This document shows positions 8,924 to 20,696 of a stretch of DNA of 64,000 nucleotides, one piece after another. Position 1 is the first letter of the stretch. Each line of letters opens with the position of its first letter. A program made the translations under genes and the position numbers. Source of the DNA: Takakia lepidozioides (lineage: Eukaryota > Streptophyta > Takakiopsida > Takakiales > Takakiaceae). The DNA is taken from contig CM060733.1 in the NCBI GenBank assembly GCA_030704615.1, positions 49,972,001 through 50,036,000 on the forward strand. The letters are read 5' to 3'. The notes beneath the pieces are model-generated. The model did no database searches, had not been told where the DNA came from, and saw nothing but the letters and a program-made list of their open reading frames with translations.

Positions 8924-10741
8924 ATGTCGTCCGTGCAGCTCTTGAGCCGTCTGCCTGCACCTAAGCACACCATAGAAACAGCTTATGATGTGGCCGCAGA
9001 TGCATGGTTCCAGAGGCGCATAGAGGCGTCCAAACCCCAGGTTCTTACACAGTTCAAGGAGCCACCTCCTTATGGAAAGCGGGCGGGGTTTGTTCCTCGG
9101 AAAGTGGAAGATTTTGGAGATGGAGGAGCGTTCCCGGAGATTCATGTTGCGCAGTATCCTTTGGACATGGGCAGGAAGGAGGAAAGGATTGATAGCAAGA
9201 TCCTTCCGGTGAGTGTGGATGCTGAGGGAAACATCGCCTTCGATGCCATAGTAAAACAAGCAGAAAATGCATCGAAGACGGTGTTTTCTCAGCACAAGGA
9301 TCTCATCCCCAAGCTCCCTAATGAGGCAGATACAGAGAGGCCAGGGGAGGAAGAGATTAAAGAAACTACGGACAGAACAAAGGCTGCCCTCGAGAAGATT
9401 GTGGGTGCCAGGTTGAGCGCGGCACAGCCTAAGAGTGTACAATCTCAGTCAACTGTTCCTTCCTACATCAAATACAAACCTTCTCAGCAATCAGCAGCAT
9501 TCAACTCGGGGGCAAAGGAAAGGATCATTCGTATGGTGGAAATGCCAAAGGATCCTCTTGAACCCCCGAAATTCAAACATAAGAGGGTTCCGAAGGCGTC
9601 GGGCTCCCCCCCGGTCCCTGTCATGCATTCTCCACCGCGGCCTGTCACAGTTAAGGATCAACAGGACTGGAAGATACCCCCTTGTATCTCAAACTGGAAA
9701 AATCCTAAAGGATATACAATTCCTCTTGACAAGAGGCTAGCGGCTGACGGGAGAGGTCTTCAAGAAGTCCAAATCAATGACAACTTCGCAAAGTTGTCGG
9801 AGGCATTGTATGTTGCGGAACAAAAGGCTCGAGAGGCAGTGGAAATGCGGTCCAAAATTCAGAGAGAGTTGCAGCTGAAGGAAAAGGAGAAGAAGGAGAT
9901 GGAGCTCCGAATGCTGGCTCAAAGGGCTAGGATGGAGAGAGCAGGAGGGGGTGCTCCAGGGGTTGAAAGAGCTGCAGTTCCTGGCAGTGGTGAGAGAGGT
10001 GGTGGTGTTAACCTTGATAGAAAGATGGATGACTCTGAGGGCGGTAGAGTGGGCTGGAAAGAAGACAGAATCAAGGAGACCAAGGATGAGAGAGAAGAAA
10101 GGCTTAAGCGTGAGGCACTGCGAGAAGAGAGACGGAGGGAGAGAGAGAGGGAGCGCAGGCTTGAGGCCAAAGATGGGCAAGTAGGCAAGAAAAGCAAGAT
10201 CACTAGGGACAGAGACAGGGACATCAGTGAGAAAATGGCACTTGGAATGGCAAGTACTGGTACTGGTGGTGGGGAAATCATGTATGATCAGCGGTTGTTC
10301 AACACAGAGAAGGGCATGGAATCAGGGTTTGCCGCAGATGACTCTTATAATGTATATGACAAGGGATTGTTCACCTCTCACTCAGGGCTTGGTGGGCTCT
10401 ATCGGCCCCGGAAGGATAACGACGCGGAGGTGTATGGGGGTGCTGATGAGCAGCTGGACAAGGTACTTAAGACAGATCGATTTCGAGCTGATAAAGGATT
10501 TGCAGGGACCACCGAGAGAGCTGGGCCCCGTGACAGGCCTGTTGAATTTGAGAAAGATGCAGAGGAGGCAGATCCTTTTGGTTTGGATCAGTTTTTGACA
10601 GAGGTGAAGAAGGGGAAGAAGGGAGTGGACAGAGCGGGAGGGGGAGGCACTATGCGAGCAAGTGCCGGGTCAGGGAACAAGGAGAGCTATGAGGGTGGAT
10701 CCAGTCGGAGCCGTGTGGAGTTTGAGCGTGGGGGTCGGTGA
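8924..10741 (+). CDS. SKIP: SNW/SKI-interacting protein (SKIP), spliceosome component and transcriptional co-regulator
   Basis: A 605-residue intronless gene; plant SKIP proteins are about 610 residues. The frame opens at 8879 without an ATG, so the start is ATG 8924 (MSSVQLLSRLPAPKH). The SNW domain fills about residues 150-330 and contains the name-giving Ser-Asn-Trp at 256-258 in SNWKNPKGYTIPLDKRLAAD. A charged coiled-coil (about 310-345) and an Arg/Glu-rich stretch (about 395-430) follow, then a Gly-rich, acidic C-terminus, all usual for the family. SKIP joins the activated spliceosome through the Prp19-associated complex. In plants it also affects alternative splicing of clock and stress genes and flowering-gene transcription. 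It acts in the nucleus. A MITE sits about 375 bp upstream and may lie in its promoter. Confidence 0.96.
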   Translation: MSSVQLLSRLPAPKHTIETAYDVAADAWFQRRIEASKPQVLTQFKEPPPYGKRAGFVPRKVEDFGDGGAFPEIHVAQYPLDMGRKEERIDSKILPVSVDAEGNIAFDAIVKQAENASKTVFSQHKDLIPKLPNEADTERPGEEEIKETTDRTKAALEKIVGARLSAAQPKSVQSQSTVPSYIKYKPSQQSAAFNSGAKERIIRMVEMPKDPLEPPKFKHKRVPKASGSPPVPVMHSPPRPVTVKDQQDWKIPPCISNWKNPKGYTIPLDKRLAADGRGLQEVQINDNFAKLSEALYVAEQKAREAVEMRSKIQRELQLKEKEKKEMELRMLAQRARMERAGGGAPGVERAAVPGSGERGGGVNLDRKMDDSEGGRVGWKEDRIKETKDEREERLKREALREERRRERERERRLEAKDGQVGKKSKITRDRDRDISEKMALGMASTGTGGGEIMYDQRLFNTEKGMESGFAADDSYNVYDKGLFTSHSGLGGLYRPRKDNDAEVYGGADEQLDKVLKTDRFRADKGFAGTTERAGPRDRPVEFEKDAEEADPFGLDQFLTEVKKGKKGVDRAGGGGTMRASAGSGNKESYEGGSSRSRVEFERGGR

Positions 10742-12142
10742 TTGCAAAAGCTGATATACTGAATCAGGTTTCTGGTCTTCTAAATTTGCAACTGTTAGTC
10801 ATCAATCTGATTGGTTGCAGAAGGGGAGTCATGCCCTCCTTCCTTGCATCTGTCTTTCCCTCTCTCTCTCTGCACTTGTGCACTCACAAAACATCTCCAA
10901 GTTGAAAGCCACGTCAAATTTCTTGAAGTTTTCTGAAGTGAAGGATAGATAGATAGATTCCATATTTCGGTGCACGCGGTAGGGACGAGGAATCAGCCAA
11001 AGGTTGGGGGGTGAAGGATTCAGGTGGCATGGAAGTACATAAAGTACTGACATTAGTTTCCGCTTTGAGTGATATTGCAGAAATGCACCATTGGACACAC
11101 CTACAGGAGGTTCATTTCATTCATATCTTCAGTACATGAGATAAGTGGTGATAAGTCCCAGCTGTACAAGTTTGAAAGAGCTGTACAAGTTCAAAAGGGG
11201 CGTCTCGCAACCCAGATATAGCTTGTTCCTTGAAGAACACCATTTGTATGTAACATACCCAAGTTCAGATCATTTTGGCTTTCCATGTAACCCAGAACAT
11301 TTCTAGTGAAGTGCAAATATGTATAGTTAAACGTAATGGGCTCTTGTCTGACGCAGAGAAGATTACTGTGGCCCCTATGCAGAGTGGTGGGCAAATGGCT
11401 GACAAGAAGCTGTTGGCACTGCTAAGGTATCTATGTGCATTTCCAGTTGTTTAAGGTGCTAAACTGGCTTCTGTGCAGACACCATTGGCTCCAACTGCAG
11501 AGATGGAGTCAAATGATACGGGTGGAAGATAAAGGCCATGCATGCAGCATTGTCCATGCTTTTTTAAACTTATACCTAGTTCGTGAGAAGCTGCAAGCTT
11601 TCATTGTGTTGAATCACATGTCAATTCCCAGGATTGACATTCCATTGACAATGTTGTGCGCTCCACCCTCCAGCTGCTTCAGGTTGTAAGTCTTGCTGGT
11701 TTGGCCACAAGCAAACTCTGTGTGTGCAACAAGTGCCCTAAGATGCTTGAAATAGGTGACGGATATCTGAACTCTGAAGAGCAGGTTTACAATGATAATA
11801 CCACAATAGTGATTAGCAGCACCATAAACGCAGACAGTCAGCCCAAATACTTACTGACCAGGAATTGAGAAGAGAAGCACTGGCAAAGTAGTGGAATACT
11901 AAATCTCTGCAGCACTATCATCTAATTGAGCTTCATCTCCAATCTCCACCTCCAGTACCTCCTGCAAGGTGACCAACCATCACTTGGTGAACTTTTGTGC
12001 AAATGCTTGTTAAGCTTGCCTGTAGAGAGACCTGAACAACCTTAAGGCTAAAGTGTCCTTCAGCATAAAACTGCTAGGGCAAACACGGACACCGTGGGCT
12101 CACTTCCACATCACACTCTTCCTGGCAGAGTGGAGTCACGTA
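10742..12142. other. 3' flank of SKIP and intergenic spacer, no gene seen
   Basis: Contains the presumed SKIP 3' untranslated region and AT-rich spacer with a short GATA microsatellite near 10946. Open frames are short and show no domain. Confidence 0.55.
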
Positions 12143-12242
12143 CTAACACTGCATCTCATCACTCACCATAAGTTTCAAGCATTATCTTCTTCCTAACACT
12201 GCATCTCATCACTCACCATAAGTTTCAAGCATTATCTTCTTC
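12143..12242. repeat. Two perfect 50-bp tandem units
   Basis: The units 12143-12192 and 12193-12242 appear identical (each contains GCATCTCATCACTCACC), with a fragment of the unit just before. The array lies directly next to the first broken PPR copy, so it may mark a rearrangement point. Confidence 0.9.
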
Positions 12243-12265
12243 CTGTGTGTGTTCTTGGGATCATG

Positions 12266-12478
12266 TCAAATACATTGCCGCCATGTAGTAAAGGTCATGA
12301 TGCTCCTGCACTTAACATACATGTGGACAAGGGTGTTGAGTAGAAAAACAATTGGCGGCGTGAATCCATGGAGTGCAGTGATTCCCTGTGAAAGGATAGG
12401 TACAAGAAACTTGCATGGGTAGATGGTCAACTGGAAGCCGCAGCAGCAGCGGCACAATTGATAAAATCAGGCACTGCT
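12266..12478. pseudogene. PPR gene fragment, part inverted and part direct
   Basis: From about 12297 to 12362 the minus strand reads like the first S motif of the PPR gene (NTLVHMYVKC against NTLVNMYVKC; gene positions about 1727-1775). From about 12364 to 12478 the plus strand matches gene positions about 1368-1470, the leader just before the start codon. The two pieces face each other, so this copy arose by duplication plus inversion. It cannot encode a PPR protein. Confidence 0.7.
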
Positions 12479-12815
12479 AATGAAGGCACCTTCTTCAACA
12501 CATTTCACCCTGTTTTTCCCTCTTATCAGAATCGGCCCTAAATTTCCATGTTGAATTCTGCAAGTTAGCTAGTTGAGTGAACCTTTGATATCTAGTTTGG
12601 AGTGACTTTGACATGATACTGCCGATGTGACAACAGGAAAGTATCCAGAAATAGGTAACAGAGACGACAATCGAGGCAAAAAGGTCAATGCATGTTGGAT
12701 TACAGAGAGAGTAGCAGATGCAATTGAGCATATGAATAGTGTGATAAGTTGAGTTGGATGTTTCCTAGAACAAATCTAGGCTGTCATTGTCAGCTGCTAG
12801 CAGCAAGGCAAGGAT
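12479..12815 (+). repeat. Duplicated PPR 5' flank, copy 2
   Basis: A direct diverged copy of positions about 816-1260 upstream of the PPR gene, with shared stretches such as TTCATGTTGAATTCTGCAA-type sequence and the CTGTCATTGTCAGCT box. The order is changed relative to the original: here leader sequence precedes the more distal flank. Confidence 0.75.
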
Positions 12816-13415
12816 GCAGGGGGTGGGAGTTTCTTGGTCTCAATCCTTGATGACCACTAGAGGTGGATATTGGCTACAACACACCATCCAGGGTTCAGTC
12901 CCCTTTGGTTATTAACCCATGCAGGAGCTTATTCTGGGGAGTAAAAATTTGGCACGGGACTGTGATTTCACTGCCTATCACTCTACTTGTTTGTATTTGT
13001 GTGTGTGAGAGGGAAAGAGATTAGAGATTAAGTAATCTCTTAAACGAATGGAGTCTATTGGAAGTGTATGCTAGTATGCATCCCTCATTATGAGCTGATG
13101 AAGATGTTTGTGTTAGTGGTGTTTGCATGCAGACCAAGTAACAAGCATAGAATTTCTTCAACAGGAATACATGTCAGCAACGTCAGAGTGGTGGGTTAAC
13201 AGGCCTGGAAAGCTTATCTGTTACCATGTTATTTCTAGTTGGCACTTTACCTGTGCATGCATGATGATGTATCCGTTAGACTGGACCATGACTTCAGTGC
13301 GTTGATTAATGATAATGAGATGTTTGTCTAGCACACTCATGGTAGTGGTTCTCATTATTGGATCTGTCTATTATTAATCTATGCATGCCGTGTTTCAATC
13401 TTTGCCTGCTCAGCT
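12816..13415. other. Spacer between PPR-derived copies
   Basis: No similarity to other parts of the window and no coding signal was noticed. Confidence 0.5.
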
Positions 13416-14232
13416 ACACCGTGGTGGTTCTCACAGACCAATCCGACATTACCTGATTTCCCTGTTATCAGGATCCGCCCTAAATTTCCATGTTGGATTC
13501 TGCAAGTTAGTTGGTTGAGTGAACCTTTGATAGTTTGGAGTGACTTTGACATGATACTGGCAATGTGACAACAAGAAAGTATCCAGAAACAGGTAACAGA
13601 GACGAGGAGAAGCTGTGGAATGAATACTTTTCTTACCCCAGTCAATGGTGGGACAATCGAGGCAAAAAGGTGAATGTCTGTTGGAGTAAAGAGAGTAGCA
13701 GATGCAATTGAGCATAGGAACTGGTGTGATAAGCTGAGTTGGGTGTTTCCTAGAACAAATCTAGGCTGTCATTGTCAGCTCCTAGCAGCAAGGCAAGGAT
13801 GTATGCATGATTTGTGCAGAGGCATGGAGGAGCAGGGATAGAGTGTGGGTCCAGATTCATCCAAGAGGACCAGACTTCAAGCTCTAGATTACCTATGATT
13901 CCTTGTGGATCAATAGCTACAAGAAACCTGCATGGGTAGATGGTCAATTAAAGGCAGCGGCTGTAGTGGCACAGTTGATAAATCAGGCACCTCAACCATG
14001 ACCACAGCTTCTGAAAGAGGACAAGAGAGGGAGTCCACAATGCCTCTTTTGGCACTTCTGGGCATGTGAAGATGTTTTGTGCGGCAGACAGACTGACAGA
14101 GGCTCTTAAGACTTTAAACCAATGAGGCAATATTTCAGCAGATTCAAATACGCATGACTGTCTCTTGCTTAAGTGCATCAAGATGGAAGGTCTGGAAGCT
14201 GGAAAGCGGATGCACACTCATGATATCCAAAA
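13416..14232 (+). pseudogene. Duplicated PPR flank and N-terminus, copy 3 (broken)
   Basis: The plus strand runs collinear with gene positions about 655-1710: flank, leader, the ATG region (CCATGACCACAGCTTCTGA is shared) and the first about 80 codons. Frameshifts and stops break the frame, for example a TGA after the stretch equal to LKTLNQ and a TTAG-type change at the end. It stops within the part equal to HAHITQSGF, where an inverted PPR piece begins. Confidence 0.8.
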
Positions 14233-14478
14233 TTCTGTTTAGGCACAGTTGTCGTACATCCATATTCATGCTCTCACATTTAGCATACATATAAATAAGG
14301 GTATTCTCCAAAATGATATCTGGCGCAATTCCACTGTTATTGATGGCAATATGGACCTGTAGGCTGGCACAGACATTGAGAATGCAAGTGAATATGACCC
14401 TGTCAGATCCCGATGCATTCGCTCATAGACCTCGTAAGCCTCCCCACCATTGAAACACGGCCTGTCAGATCCCGCTGC
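14233..14478 (-). pseudogene. Inverted PPR repeat fragment, interrupted by the gypsy element
   Basis: On the minus strand this matches P-L-S motifs of the PPR gene (positions about 2180-2360), seen as YERM, PAYRS and ENTLIYMYAKC-like DNA with stops. It joins head-on to the direct copy at 14232. The segment 14402-14462 is repeated in part directly before the LTR and again after the right LTR at 21414-21460, so the target was a 61-bp tandem duplication of a P-motif region. Confidence 0.6.
14474..14478. other. Target-site duplication, left
   Basis: GCTGC directly before the left LTR; the same five bases follow the right LTR at 21409-21413. Five-bp duplications are normal for gypsy integrases. 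Confidence 0.9.
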
Positions 14479-15203
14479 TGTCGCGCATCTCACTTCGGTA
14501 AGCTCCCCTTCAAGTCGTAGTTACTCGCTTTGATGCGCGCACCTAACTCCCAAACTGGCCGTCGGGCCAACTCGAAGCTTCGGCTGCTCACCGGGACATA
14601 ACGGTCCCCCTTTACTCCTCCACAAGACCCTCTCTCAATTTGGGCCTAGTGGAAATTCCCTTTGGATGTTGACAGTCCGGAACAACTCCCCACACCTTGG
14701 TCGCTTTCCGGCTCGCACGCTTACTCACTAGTTTTTGGTCACCAACGGGCTTGCACCATTCTCAGGGTTACTACTCCCTATATATACTTCTGTAACTGTC
14801 TGCGGGGATTTCACAAACAACCCAGTCATTTTATGGCGAACCACCATGAAAACCCTCGATCCCGGTGATGAGTCGTGGTGAGTCTTGGCCCACCCACCAC
14901 GGCCCCATTGGACCGTGATGAGTCCCAAGACTCCCCACGACTCCCACCACAAGGTCTCCGCCCCCATGGTGAGTCCTATGTCACCCCCACTAAGTCCCAC
15001 TAAGCTACCACCACCCCTCGTGGAACCACCCCCACCGCAACCCGGTGTGCGGGGCTCCACCTAGTGAGCGCCTCCGCCTCCTTAAGTGCCTTGGGGACTC
15101 AATGGTGCTTCAGCCCCCGTATCTATTGTTGCCACTGCCCCCACCATAGGGGCAGCCCCTCTTGTGTCCCGACCCCCTGCCCTCAAGGCGAAGGGCCGCG
15201 ACA
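14479..15203 (-). repeat. 3' LTR of gypsy element 1
   Basis: 725 bp, TGTCGCGC...CCGCGACA, with TG...CA termini. It contains a TATATATA promoter-like box near 14783 and a 15-bp segment absent from the other LTR. The purine-rich tract of the element (GGTAGGGGTG on the minus strand) lies immediately beside it at about 15204-15216. Confidence 0.95.
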
Positions 15204-16102
15204 CACACCCCTACCAACAGGGAGTCGATGTCCTCATCGACTTGTCCATTTTGTAGAAACGAACATCCCAAGTTGTGGCGTCCCACATCAAGGAGTTTGT
15301 TTCGGTACCATGGCGTCCCATGACAAAGAACCAAACCCCCACTTGACTCAACTCTCCACTAGCTAGTTCGGTCGACTTCCTCCAAGTCCTGGCCAAGGGT
15401 GGAGCTTCTCAAACTCCTCCCAGTGCACTCTTCTTGGCCCACTTCAAGGCCAATGAACGATCCTCCCCTGAGGATCAAATCGTCTTACTGCAACAACATT
15501 GCTTGCGACCGCTCATGATGCCGCTTTTGGCATCACTTTGAGCAAGGGTTCGCCTACCCTTTTTTACTAGGCAGATAACCTTGAACCAACCGTGCGCCCC
15601 AATCACTACAATTGGATCCGCCTTGGAATGTTGGCCTGAAGTACGGGAACACGCCGAAGCCGCACTACGACTTCGCCCTGAGGCTACACGATTATAGTAC
15701 GTGAACGGAAGCACGTAGCTTCCGCGTTAGCCCACACTACAATGCAACCCCCTCGGTAGCGCAGTTATAGTACGCGCACGTGCCAGGTGCGCATTAGCAT
15801 GTGAACTCCCAAAGAAGGCGCAAGTTTCTTTGCCCCTTGGATGGGAGTCACCCGATTTCGGCACTATGCAAACACACGATTAATCCAATTTACCTCTCCC
15901 ACTTTTGTAAACTAGCATGCATCCTACACACTAGCCAACCATACCATGCATCACTATTCCAAACAAAATAGGAAGCACAACATTTGGAAACCATTTCATT
16001 TATAACAAAATTTGTACAACACAAGTTTTTGCGGATTCCTGAGCTAGCTAAGCCGGACTAAGCATGCATTTCCTCCCCCACGCTTCAAGGTTGATGTCCC
16101 CA
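15204..16102 (-). other. Non-coding 3' internal region of gypsy element 1
   Basis: Lies between the end of pol and the 3' LTR. No open frame with a domain. It holds two imperfect copies of a motif around TTATAGTACGYG at 15690-15705 and 15766-15780. Confidence 0.7.
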
Positions 16103-19100
16103 TCAACGCTTCTTCCGCTTTTGAGGTCGCCCTTCGAAAGCTGCAACCGCCTCGGATGCGTTTCCCATTTCTGAGGCACGCACCCAAGTTGCCTCCACTT
16201 GATGATAGCCCTTCCATTTCACGAGATACTCCATTTCTCGATTCTAGAACCTCCTCGATTTAAGCACTGCCTCCACCTTGTACTCAGGTTCATTTTCATG
16301 ATCCAACAGCACAGGTGGCGGACGCAACACTTGATGCCGATTCGGATGTGCTTCATCTTTGAAATAAGGCTTCAAAACGGAGACATGGAATACCAGATGC
16401 ACCTTGCTGTTTGCCGGTAGCTCCAATTCATACACATCCTCATTCCGGATGCGAAATGGTCCCGCATACAGAGGTACGAACTTCGGACTCACTTCCGGAG
16501 GTAGTCGGAAATTCTTGATGTTCAACCAGACCTCCGTGCCTGCCTCAAACTTAACTTCCCTCCGCTTCCGATTCGCCTGCCGTTCATACCGTTTCCTAGC
16601 TTTGGCAATGTTGTACTTTGCGAGCTTCAACAAACGCTCGCGTTCTTTCAGCACAGCTGCTGCTGCCAGTTCCTCAACGTCTTGGGCGGCCCAACTTGTC
16701 GGCACCAGAGGTGCTTTTCCATAGACCAATACGAAAGGGGAAACTCCCGTTGCGGAGTGTTTTGTGTTATTATAACAGAATTCTGTCGCATCCAAGTGCT
16801 CCACCCAGTCCGATTGGTCTGCCAACACGTAATTCCGCAGGATCTGCTTCACCACGGAATTCACCCTTTCCGTTTGGCCGTCCGTCGTAGGTCGGAAGGC
16901 GGTGCTCATCTTGAGCCTCGTCCCCATTTTCTTCCAAAGTGTCCTCCAAAATTTACTTGTAAATTTTGGATCGCGGTTCGAGACAATATCCTTCGGGAGT
17001 CCATGATGCTTGAAGACGTGGGCGAAGTAAAGTCACCCCGTCTCCTGCGCCGTTGCCGTCTCCTTGGTGGGGATGAAATGGCCCATTTTACTGAACCTAT
17101 CCACCACCATCATGATTGCATCGAATCCTTTTGATAGCGGCATAATAGTCATGAAATCCATCGAGACACTTTCCTAAGACCCCTCTAGAATCGGCAAAGG
17201 TTGTAATAGCCCCGCTTGCTTTTTGTACTCGCTCCGGTTTTGTTGGCATGTGGTGCATGTCTTGACATACTCCTCGGCCTCCTCCCTTAGTTTGGGCCAA
17301 AAATACTCTTTCTTCAAGAGTGGTGCGGTGCGTTTGGCTCCGTCGTGGCCCGCAAGCGGGCCATCATGGCATTCTCTCAAGAGACTATCTCTGATCCCTC
17401 CCTTCGGCACGTAGAGACACTTTTGCTTGTACCGGAGCAGTCCATTTTGCAAGTGGAACTGCGATTCAACCCCCATCCTCAAGTCCCGTATCATGGACTT
17501 CGTCATCTCATCCTTCCGGTAAGCCTTCCGGATCTTCCTTTAGAGCGCCATCTCGCCCCTGTACACCAACATGAGCTGTTGCTTTCTACTTAAAGCATCG
17601 GCCACCACATTGTCCCATCTCGTTTTGTACTGGATATCCACGTCGAACACTGCCAAAGTGTCTTGTCACCTAAGTTGTTTTGGGGACAACTTATGTTGTG
17701 TGGCAAAATACGTCACCATGACATTGTCCGTAAACACCTTCACCGGGTTGGAACCAACATAGTGGCGCCAAAGCTCAAGGCAATGCACCACCATCTTCAT
17801 CTCTTTCTTGTGCGTTGGCCATCGTCGCTCCACTTCATTCAGTTTCTTACTTTCGTAAGCCACTGGACGTCCATCCTGCATGAGCACACCCCCAATTGTG
17901 AAGTCCGACGCATCTGTATGAATCTCAAATGGACGATCGAACTCCGTAATTTTTAGGACTGGAGCTTCCGCCATCCGCTGCTTCAACTCGGCAAAAACTT
18001 GGCTACAAAAGGTGTTCCATACCCATACCTTGGACTTACACAGAAGGTCCGACAGCGGCCCCGCGATCTTGGCGAAATTTCTCACATGCTTTCGGTAATA
18101 GGAGGCGAGTCCTAGGAAGGATTGCACACCCGGGACCGAAGTCGGAGGCTCCCAGTCCAAGATCGCCCTCACATTTCTGTCATCCATTTTGATCCCATCT
18201 TGTCTAATCACATGCCCTAAGAACTCCACTTTTGTTACCCCAAATTCGCACTTTAAAGCTTTGGCATACAGCTTCCCTTCCCGCAATTTCTGGAACACCT
18301 TTTTGAGGTGCTCCAGGTGCTCTTCCTTTGTTTTCGAGTACACCAAGATGTCGTCGATGTACACGATCACAAAGTCATCCAACCACTCTTGGAAAAGGCT
18401 GTTCATTAGCGTGCTCGCGGGTGCGTTTGTGAGCCCAAAAGGCATCACCAATAACTCATATGAACCATATCTTGTCCTGCACGCGGTCTTCTCCTCATCT
18501 CCTTCCGCCACTCGGATTTGATGGTAGCCCGAGCGCAAATCGTTCCGGCTGAAATACTTTGCTCCTGCCAACCGATCGAAGAGGTCGTCGATCCTTGGAA
18601 AAGAGTACCGGTTCTTGATAGTCATCTTATTCAGAGCCCTGTAATCGACACACATCCGCAGCGTCCCATCCTTCTTGTTTGCGAATAGCACCGGGGCTCC
18701 GTAAGGTGACTTACTCGGCCGGATGTACCCTTTGACATTAGATCCTTGAGCTGAGCCTTTAGCTCGACTAACTCTATGTGGCTCAACCGGTAGGGCGCCT
18801 TGGCAGGCGGCTCCGATCCCGGTATCACCTCAATCTTGTGGTCAACTCCTCTTCGCGGTGGCAAGCCGCTTGGTAAATCCTCCGGCATTACATCCTGGTA
18901 TTTCTCCAAGATCCCCTTGATCCAATCTGGGCTCGGCTCCCTATCGCCTTCTCCCTCCACTTGTCTTACGTAAAGCAAGAACTGGGGCTCGTGTGGCTCC
19001 TCCACGGCCCACTCATTTGCTAACAGCAGGTTTATTCGCCCTCCCACTGGGTTGGGCGTTTCCGACACTCGTAAAACTTCGCCACCATTCCCACACGGTA
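16103..19100 (-). pseudogene. Gypsy element 1 pol: reverse transcriptase, RNase H, integrase, chromodomain (broken)
   Basis: Reverse transcriptase is clear from about 18690 down, with the catalytic YIDD near 18350 and LGHVI, followed by an RNase H domain (HTDAS near 17915). A one-base loss near 18737 separates it from its upstream part. Integrase has the HHCC zinc finger (H...H...CTTCQQN, about 17370-17230), the core with TDGQTERVN, and a chromodomain (YLVKWKGY) ending at TGA 16103-16105. In-frame stops occur at about 17173, in the integrase core near 17025, and at 16244 just before the chromodomain; two of them replace codons that are usually conserved. The product would be an unusable polyprotein. 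Confidence 0.93.
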
Positions 19101-20641
19101 GCGTGACTACTCTCTTGCGGCCATCTATGACCGCTCCTGATTTGCTCAAAAATGTCATCCCCAAAATGATATCCACTCCATCGATCTCGCAAATGGTGAA
19201 GTTCTCACCTCCCTCCCAACTCCCCAGCTGAAGAGGAACATCGAACGCCAACCTCGTCGCCAGTTGTGGTTCTCCTTTGGCAGAATGCACTTCAATAGAG
19301 GCCCCCACATCACTTGTCAGGAGCCCGAGCTTTCGTGCCGTTGCCGGTGTCATGAAAGAGTGCGACGCTTCTGTGTCCACCAACAACGACACGTTATTTC
19401 CGGAAATTATCCCACTCACGAACATTAACTCACTCCCTTTACGCAAGGGGCCAGTCTCCTGATACAACTCACAAGAGTAGTTGCCTACCTTGCAAGTCTT
19501 GGCAACCACCGCTTCCACCAAGTGGCTGATGGAATCTTCGGACAGCTCCGTGGTTGCCCGAGTCATGTTCAATTGTCGGGGTTTCGCGCACTTCTTGGCC
19601 ATGTGCCCGGGCTCCCCACAATTAAAGCACACTCCATCGAAGGTCGCCTTCTGTCCGCCATAAGCTGTCGCACCTGATTTTCCTTTCAGAGCACCGAGTG
19701 TCGCCTGGACGTGTGAAGGTCGTCCCTTCGATTTCTATGTGCCATTGTCGCCGCGTGGCCTATCCCACTTTTTTTCCGGTCGGAAGGAGTCACCCTCCCG
19801 CCGAGTCTTCTTGTGGTTCAGCTCCGTATGGCCTTGTCTTTCGTCCCTAGGGACATCCGAGAAACATTCAGCCATTTCAATTGCCTCGTTTAAAGTGGCT
19901 TCTCCTCCAACTTCCGCCTGGCCCATGGGGCCAGTCCCGCCACAAAGTTGAAGACCATTTCTGGTTCCGCCATATCCGCGACTTTGAGCAACAGCACATT
20001 GAAAGCCTGAACATATCCCCGAATGTCATCCGTTTCCTTCAAGTTCCTCATCTTGTCCCGGGCGAGCCAAGACGTATTGAGGGGAACAAACTGTCTTTTC
20101 ATAAGTTCCTTGAACCCAATCCAGTTGAAGGTTTCCGGGTTTGGACCTCGGTCATGAAGGCGTTTCTGCCACCATTGTTGAGCATAGCCCCTCAAATAAG
20201 TGGGAGCCACTTCCACCCGATCCTCGTCACTCAACTTGGCCGCCCGGAAGTATTGCTCCAGCTCCAAGAGCCAGGTGTTCAGTGCCTTCCGATTTCGGAT
20301 GCCCTCGAAGGTGCCGGGTTCTTTAGGCTTCACCTTAAACTTTGTCTTAGTGGAGTGGCATTAGCCGCCCTCAACACGTCTTTCAATGTCCCGCCAAACT
20401 GCACTAACAACCTTTCCCAAAAGGCTGCTGGCATGGGATGCATCTGTTGGTCTGCCAGAGCCTCCGGGAAGTCCTCGGGCTCCGACTCCCCAGATTCCTC
20501 CCGTTCTTGAGCAGCCTCGCTTTCAAAAGCATGAATCGCCTCCTCAAATTGCCGCTTTGGTGACACGTTGCCTCCACCGGGCTCATCAGGATCATCATCT
20601 TTCGGGCCATTCCGCTTTCGCTTTGGCTTGCCCGACCCCAT
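19101..20641 (-). pseudogene. Gypsy element 1 gag and protease (broken)
   Basis: gag starts at ATG 20641. Its first about 100 residues are acidic and low-complexity, then a frameshift near 20335 leads into a retrotransposon gag domain (W..L.QYF...AQQWW). Another break near 19890 precedes the CCHC zinc knuckle CFNCGEPGHMAKKC at 19630. The aspartic protease follows; its catalytic triplet at 19377-19369 reads Asp-Thr-Glu instead of Asp-Thr/Ser-Gly, so the enzyme should be dead even apart from the frameshifts. Confidence 0.9.
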
Positions 20642-20680
20642 GATGAGGCCGATCTCAAGGACGATCGCGTACTGAACTCT

Positions 20681-20694
20681 AAGTTCTGATACCA
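20681..20694 (-). other. Primer-binding site, initiator-Met tRNA type
   Basis: The minus strand reads TGGTATCAGAACTT two bases after the 5' LTR. TGGTATCAGAGC is complementary to the 3' end of plant initiator methionine tRNA, so ten of the first twelve bases match. Confidence 0.9.
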
Positions 20695-20696
20695 AG

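Noticed and set aside
8699-9442. 247-residue minus-strand frame over the SKIP 5' end
   Set aside because: Opposite a certain gene, no domain, Leu/Ser/Pro-rich as expected of antisense to charged coding sequence.
16404-17134. Plus-strand frames over the integrase region
   Set aside because: Shadows of the minus-strand integrase, which has clear motifs.
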